A DNA stretch of 6,663 bases from UBA7446 sp964014735 (GTDB lineage Bacteria > Bacteroidota > Bacteroidia > Flavobacteriales > Flavobacteriaceae). Location of the stretch: positions 1-6,663 of the forward strand of contig CAXHBH010000047.1 in NCBI GenBank assembly GCA_964014735.1, written 5' to 3'. Both the position numbers and the translations under genes were made by a program. Numbering within the stretch: the first letter of the stretch is position 1; every line of letters starts with the position of its first letter. Below are positions 5,211 to 6,663 of the stretch, piece after piece. The notes under the pieces were generated by a model. The model ran no database searches. It was not told the origin of the DNA and was given only the letters and a program-made list of their open reading frames with translations.

Positions 5211-5218
5211 CAAAAATA
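5211..5218 (-). promoter_or_regulatory. -7 promoter box for tsaB
   Basis: The minus strand reads TATTTTTG, a perfect match to TAnnTTTG, ending 4 nt (CCTC) before the ATG at 5206, inside the 17-nt gap after the TolC-family gene. Box, gap and start codon are identical over 16 bp to those of tatD. The nearest upstream TTG lies 25 nt away inside the efflux gene, slightly too far for a normal -33 element. Confidence 0.5.
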
Positions 5219-5223
5219 CTACT

Positions 5224-6651
5224 TTAGAGCGTTAGCGGTAGGCCAAAATAAAACTCTAAAACTTTAATCTTGAAAATGGCATCAAATTTTGCTTGCAGTT
5301 CGGCAGATACTGAAGCGTCATAACGTTGTTTTGCTTGAGCAAATTCTAAAGATGTAGCAGCACCATTGTTAAAACGGTTTTGCGCATATTCATAAGCTTG
5401 CTTTCGAGCTAAAGTGGTTTTTTGTGCTGCTTCATAGTTAATAATCGCCCCTTTGGCATCTGCATAAGACTGTTGAATAGTACGCTCTAAGTCTTGTTTT
5501 TGTTGAGATAACAACGTATTTGAGCGTTCTACACTCACCTTATTACGCCGAACGTTGTTCTTTACTGCCAATCCATTTAGGATTGGAATTCTCAAATTAA
5601 CACCAAAATTATGACCGTCGTTTTGGCTCCACTGATCACTAATCGGTAAATGCTTGGCTACGCTAGTATTTGCTCTCGGAGCGAGCACTTCTTGACCTGT
5701 TGCTGAAACCACACCAATAGGGTATGTGGAAAAAGTGCCTGTGGCTATCAATCTATCTCCGTAAGAAATACGGGAACTATATCCATAGTAGCTCGTTAAT
5801 GTTGGTTGATATGCAGACTTTGCCACCTTAAGGTTTGTCTGGGCAATTTCAACATTGGTTTTTGCCAACATAATATCATTTCTAGATTCCAAGGCTTTTT
5901 CAAACAACTCTTCTGGAAATTTATTTAAGATTGTCGCTGCAACCATGTCGTAATTGGTATCGGCAATTGAGAAGTTTTTATAATCTTCAATCAGTAACAA
6001 CTGGGCTAAGGAAATACGTGCAATCTCATAATTATTAGATGCCGCTACGGCTTGCTGTTCTTGAGTTGCCACAGTAGCTTGTAGTTCAAACAGCTCTCCT
6101 CGGGGTAATACACCTGCATCAACAAGTACTTCAATTTGCGACATTTCTGTCTTAGCGACTTCAAATAAGTTGTTTTGTACGGCTAGGTTTTCTTTGTTAA
6201 ACAATACTTGTAAAAAGCCATTTACCACCAACAGCATAACGTCTTCTTTCATATCTTCAAGCTGATACTGCCGGGCTAAAACACCCAGATTAGCACTTAT
6301 AAGCTGATAGACATTACGCCTTCCATTGTAGAGGATTAAACTCATGTCCAGACCGCCATTTGAAAATTGATTGGTCATATCTTCTAATAAATTTGTTGTT
6401 AGGTTTCTGTTTAAACCAATATTCCAAGAATGACCAACAGAGAGATTCAGAGTCGGTAAAAAGTTTCCAATCGCTTGACTTTTGTAAGTTTTTGCATCCA
6501 TTACATCCAAGTAAGCGGCTCGAATTTGCAGATTATTTTTAACGGCATGTTCTACGGCTGCTTCCAATGTCCATGGCGCAGATTGCTGTCCATAACAGTA
6601 AGAGAATAATGTAAAGCACAGTAAAAACAAGTATTTATGCATCGTCTTCAT
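5224..6651 (-). CDS. TolC-family outer-membrane efflux protein
   Basis: A predicted trimeric outer-membrane channel that, with a periplasmic adaptor and an inner-membrane pump, exports substrates. The 475 residues fit the family. Residues 1-21 (MKTMHKYLFLLCFTLFSYCYG) are a signal peptide, with the mature chain probably starting near QQSAPWTLEAAV. The chain shows the internal duplication of TolC proteins: FLPTLNLS (64-71) with LDMSLILYNGRRNVYQL (101-117) in the first half, and YQPTLTSYY (281-289) with FGVNLRIPILNGLAVKNNVRR (starts 349) in the second. Each is flanked by long helical, coiled-coil-like stretches (about 120-220 and 360-460). The second barrel part has a long insert (about 292-345). 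It starts 12 nt inside the window edge; ATG codons at 6651 and 6642 both precede the signal peptide, and the first is chosen. The pump partners are not in the window. In flavobacteria I recall similar genes beside MacA/MacB-like ABC efflux genes, so those may lie just upstream. Confidence 0.93.
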   Translation of the reverse strand: MKTMHKYLFLLCFTLFSYCYGQQSAPWTLEAAVEHAVKNNLQIRAAYLDVMDAKTYKSQAIGNFLPTLNLSVGHSWNIGLNRNLTTNLLEDMTNQFSNGGLDMSLILYNGRRNVYQLISANLGVLARQYQLEDMKEDVMLLVVNGFLQVLFNKENLAVQNNLFEVAKTEMSQIEVLVDAGVLPRGELFELQATVATQEQQAVAASNNYEIARISLAQLLLIEDYKNFSIADTNYDMVAATILNKFPEELFEKALESRNDIMLAKTNVEIAQTNLKVAKSAYQPTLTSYYGYSSRISYGDRLIATGTFSTYPIGVVSATGQEVLAPRANTSVAKHLPISDQWSQNDGHNFGVNLRIPILNGLAVKNNVRRNKVSVERSNTLLSQQKQDLERTIQQSYADAKGAIINYEAAQKTTLARKQAYEYAQNRFNNGAATSLEFAQAKQRYDASVSAELQAKFDAIFKIKVLEFYFGLPLTL

Positions 6652-6663
6652 CGTTGTCTGTGT

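Noticed and set aside
5223..5260. Inverted repeat TTTAGAG/CTCTAAA at the end of the TolC-family gene
   Set aside because: A 7-bp AT-rich stem with a 24-nt loop, mostly inside coding sequence and with no T run; best explained by chance.
1..6663. Mobile elements, CRISPR arrays, phage genes or toxin-antitoxin pairs
   Set aside because: I saw no transposase or integrase motifs, no regularly spaced repeats and no terminal inverted repeats; every large open stretch is a normal envelope or housekeeping gene.

Overview
The window is AT-rich chromosomal DNA that fits a member of the Bacteroidota, most likely a flavobacterium (family Flavobacteriaceae). Three things point there: the gene set (an ExbB protein with a signal peptide, followed by a small four-helix membrane protein, two ExbD proteins and an outer-membrane barrel protein); the lack of convincing Shine-Dalgarno sites; and Bacteroidota-type -7 promoter boxes (TAnnTTTG) just upstream of several start codons. 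All genes but one are on the minus strand, so the window is best read from right to left.

From right to left: a complete TolC-family outer-membrane efflux protein (5224-6651) is followed after 17 nt by tsaB (4520-5206), a subunit of the machinery that makes the t6A modification of tRNA. A small plus-strand gene for a retropepsin-like aspartic protease (4070-4519) meets tsaB tail to tail with no base between the stop codons. It is divergent from tatD (3269-4033, start revised), a metal-dependent hydrolase. Then come a tRNA-Ser(GGA) gene (3139-3227) and a four-gene cluster: exbB (2260-3063), a 148-residue membrane protein (1794-2240), exbD copy 1 (1164-1787) and exbD copy 2 (680-1162). A strong rho-independent terminator (613-661) closes this cluster. 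The last gene, an outer-membrane beta-barrel protein (1-597), starts 16 nt beyond the terminator and runs off the left edge; 199 codons are visible.

The exb cluster should build an inner-membrane motor driven by the proton gradient. ExbB and ExbD form the channel and the periplasmic arm, and both ExbD copies keep the essential membrane aspartate. No TonB gene is in the window. The 148-residue protein and the barrel protein are the likely special partners, and their role is not established by the sequence.

The most interesting regulatory signal is a repeated layout at four genes (barrel protein, tatD, protease, tsaB): a TAnnTTT(G/A) box, exactly 4 nt, then ATG. This predicts leaderless or almost leaderless transcripts. 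There is no mobile element, CRISPR array or obvious foreign gene, and no stretch over 300 bases without a gene. I see no wholly new system; the exb cluster with its unknown partners is the best candidate for new biology.
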